Part shown: positions 63,186 to 64,000 of the stretch, piece by piece
How the letters are laid out: each line of letters starts with the position of its first letter
Position numbering within the stretch: position 1 is the stretch's first letter
Assembly (NCBI GenBank): GCA_963795055.1
Contig: CAWCGJ010000013.1
Span: forward strand, 1-64,000
DNA: 64,000 nt
Source of the DNA: JASHPR01 sp963795055
GTDB taxonomy: Bacteria > Actinomycetota > Actinomycetes > Streptosporangiales > Streptosporangiaceae
Direction of reading: 5' to 3'
Notes under the pieces: generated by a model
Seen by the model: only the letters and a program-made list of their open reading frames with translations
What the model was told of the DNA's origin: nothing
Databases searched by the model: none
Position numbers and translations under genes: made by a program

Positions 63186-64000
63186 GTGAGCATAGTAGAT
63201 ATCCATGCCCACGTGGCCCCCGCCGGCCTGATCACGGACCTGGCCGCGGGCCGGGTCCGCTTCCTGCACATCGACGTCCGGCGGCGCGACGGCGGCCATA
63301 CGGTGGCGTTCCGGGGCGGCCCGCCGACCCGCCCGCTGGCGGCCGGGCTCACCGATCCCGGCCTGCGGGCGGCCTGGCTGACCGAGCAGGGCATCACCCG
63401 CCAGGTGGTGAGCGGGTGGCTGGACATCTTCGGGTACGAGCTGCCGGCCGGGGAGGGCGCGGACTGGTCGGCCGCGCTCACCGAGGCCATCGCCGAACTC
63501 GCCGCGGCCGACGGCCGGCTGATCCCGCTCGGTACCGTGCCGCTGCAGGACCCGGAGCGCGCCGCGGCCGCCCTGCACCAGCGGCCGGTGGCGCAGCACG
63601 CGGGTGTCATGATCGGCACGCGCGCGGGCGGCCGCGAGCTGGACGACCCGGCCTTCACCCCGTTCTGGGAGGCGGCCGACGCGGCCGGCGCCGTCGTCTA
63701 CCTGCATCCGGGGTCGGCCGGGGCCACTCCGCGCTACGCCGACTTCGGGCTGGTCAACGGGCTGGCCCGGCTCGAGGACAGCACCGTGACCGTGGCCCGG
63801 CTGCTGTATGCCGGGGTGCCCGCGCGTTATCCGGGCGCCAAGCTCGTCGTCGCGCACGGCGGCGGCGCGCTGCCGTACGTGCTCGGGCGGCTGGTCCGCA
63901 ACCACCTGATCGATCCCGGCGGGACGGCGGACCCGGTCGAGTCCTTCGGCCGCCTGTACTTCGACAGCGTCGTGTTCGACCCCGGCGTGCTGGAGTTCCT
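63186..64000 (+). CDS. amidohydrolase (PF04909 type), 3' partial
   Basis: The frame starts GTG at 63186 and is open to the window end (271 codons seen). The metal motif IVDIHAHVAP is at the N-terminus, VYLHPGSAGAT and VVAHGGGALPYVLGRL supply further histidines, and RLYFDSVVF is near the expected aspartate region. This resembles the ACMSD/decarboxylase group of the amidohydrolase superfamily. With the molybdenum hydroxylase just upstream it suggests oxidation followed by hydrolysis or decarboxylation of an aromatic or heterocyclic compound. Confidence 0.82.
   Translation, partial: MSIVDIHAHVAPAGLITDLAAGRVRFLHIDVRRRDGGHTVAFRGGPPTRPLAAGLTDPGLRAAWLTEQGITRQVVSGWLDIFGYELPAGEGADWSAALTEAIAELAAADGRLIPLGTVPLQDPERAAAALHQRPVAQHAGVMIGTRAGGRELDDPAFTPFWEAADAAGAVVYLHPGSAGATPRYADFGLVNGLARLEDSTVTVARLLYAGVPARYPGAKLVVAHGGGALPYVLGRLVRNHLIDPGGTADPVESFGRLYFDSVVFDPGVLEF

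Noticed and set aside
60539..63658. 1039-codon minus-strand ORF
   Set aside because: Antisense shadow of the molybdenum hydroxylase and amidohydrolase genes; arginine/glycine-rich nonsense with no family motif, typical of very GC-rich DNA.

Overview
The window is a join of two unlike pieces of DNA. Bases 1 to about 10,330 have moderate G+C, AT-richer intergenic gaps and gene types (membrane-bound ferritin MbfA, Tat-exported Gfo/Idh/MocA oxidoreductase, M50/HlyD exporter, sigma-54 regulator) that suggest an Acidobacteriota-like soil bacterium. From about 10,350 to the end the DNA is strongly GC-rich with G/C-ending codons and many actinobacterial families (XRE-DUF5753, DUF397, RsbW-like ATPase, three PF04672 SAM methyltransferases, an AfsR-type regulator, FtsX permeases), so it is an actinomycete. 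Two unrelated genes, a VOC protein and an FtsX permease, are each cut at the same place. A chimeric metagenome contig is therefore likelier than lateral transfer.

Left piece. A truncated M50/HlyD-type exporter gene (1-1304, + strand) faces a minus-strand array (1428-3141). The array holds at least six tiny lysine-rich ORFs of 20-38 residues with KKL-x3-KKL cores, one decayed copy, and a SET-domain lysine methyltransferase in the middle. Directly upstream lies an NtrC-type sigma-54 activator with a receiver-like domain that lacks its phospho-acceptor Asp. Good -24/-12 sites precede peptides at 3141, 2903, 2580 and 1715. The two outer promoters (before 3141 and before 1715) also share a 35-36 bp inverted-repeat element at the same distance upstream, as expected of an activator enhancer. 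This looks like a self-contained, sigma-54-controlled system of short cationic peptides with a candidate modifying enzyme and exporter, and it is the main discovery of the window. MbfA, a beta-hydroxyacid-dehydrogenase-like gene, a frameshifted alcohol dehydrogenase, a heavily frameshifted Gfo/Idh/MocA gene and a VOC gene follow.

Right piece, 10.3-41 kb. This stretch has intact genes mixed with scars: FtsX tail, cNMP-binding histidine kinase, cut methyltransferase against cut TetR, aldo/keto reductase fused to an IS5 remnant abutting an IS110 remnant, AlkA-like glycosylase, MFS exporter, RsbW/XRE/DUF397 trio, SigJ-like and AfsR-like halves joined head to head, carbamate kinase, PF04672 methyltransferases, a diiron R2-like/SCP2-like pair, a hydrolase-(collapsed nitrilase)-sulfurtransferase operon, a LuxR/AAA regulator, a transketolase-like enzyme, an aminotransferase, a flavin monooxygenase with a divergent TetR regulator, and an ABM/iron-ADH pair.

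Right piece, 41-64 kb. This part is more orderly: acetoin dehydrogenase operon acoXABC closed by a strong hairpin; a GH63-type glucosidase coupled to glycogen debranching glgX; an APC permease; sulfurtransferase-SufE; a large FtsX permease; PhyH dioxygenase; VOC protein; then hyi, an IclR regulator, a fused xanthine-dehydrogenase-type oxidoreductase and a partial amidohydrolase, which look like a catabolic cluster. No tRNA, rRNA or CRISPR array was seen.
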